A stretch of 64,000 nt of DNA from Echinometra lucunter (lineage: Eukaryota > Echinodermata > Echinoidea > Camarodonta > Echinometridae), in contig CM057152.1 in NCBI GenBank assembly GCA_029962745.1, positions 26,782,507 to 26,846,506 of the forward strand, given 5' to 3'. Below the pieces are notes generated by a model. The model had not been told where the DNA came from and ran no database searches. It worked only from the letters and a program-made list of their open reading frames with translations. Each line of letters starts with the position of its first letter. Positions within the stretch are counted from its first letter, which is position 1. This document shows, one piece after another, positions 63,970-64,000 of this stretch. The position numbers and the translations under genes were made by a program.

Positions 63970-64000
<31 letters not shown>
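63970..64000. repeat. (ATT)n microsatellite at window end
   Basis: At least ten uninterrupted units, continuing beyond the window. Confidence 0.85.

Overview
The window is animal genomic DNA: AT-rich, intron-containing and crowded with repeats. Spliceable exons with GT..AG borders, TATA and AATAAA signals, tRNA-derived SINEs, non-LTR retrotransposons and many short inverted-repeat DNA transposons rule out a prokaryote. The gene families (ZNHIT3, a C2orf73-like protein, a two-domain fasciclin/FAS1 protein and an SLC16-like MFS transporter), the frequent ACATGTA words and the poly-C/poly-G-bearing miniature transposons suggest a marine invertebrate deuterostome. A sea-urchin-like echinoderm is my best guess. 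That is inference, not proof.

Layout. 1-3842: the 3' part of a + strand ZNHIT3 gene (last two coding exons at 2958-3047 and 3652-3842) behind an intron full of repeats. 7010-9709: a complete five-exon, minus-strand gene for a secreted 348-residue protein with two FAS1 domains, with a TATA box (9815-9822) and a poly(A) signal (6872-6877). 12808-15753: a complete four-exon, + strand gene for a 302-residue C2orf73-like protein, with a long 3' region that carries a hAT-type miniature element and ends near 18195. 19206-28430: a three-level transposon nest. A CGCT-rich tandem repeat is split by a hAT-like element with a perfect 8-bp target duplication, and that element is split by an ~8-kb LINE with an intact 741-codon ORF1 and a broken ORF2. 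34459-54413: a complete six-exon, minus-strand gene for a 652-residue monocarboxylate-transporter-like protein, with a 13.8-kb first intron. 54985-56245: a 5'-truncated LINE beside the 5' end of that gene. 56250-64000: intergenic DNA with retroposon tails, microsatellites and hairpins.

The four host genes do not form a functional set. They are ordinary, independent animal genes (snoRNP assembly, extracellular adhesion, a little-known protein and membrane transport). The most interesting material is the mobile DNA: the nested insertion with a reconstructable empty site, the unusual 1.75-kb repeat-filled spacer between the LINE's two ORFs, and tiny fold-back insertions with target duplications. 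I saw no clear sign of a wholly new multi-gene system. Exon borders were read by eye from phase-consistent GT/AG sites, and no alignment or database search was possible.
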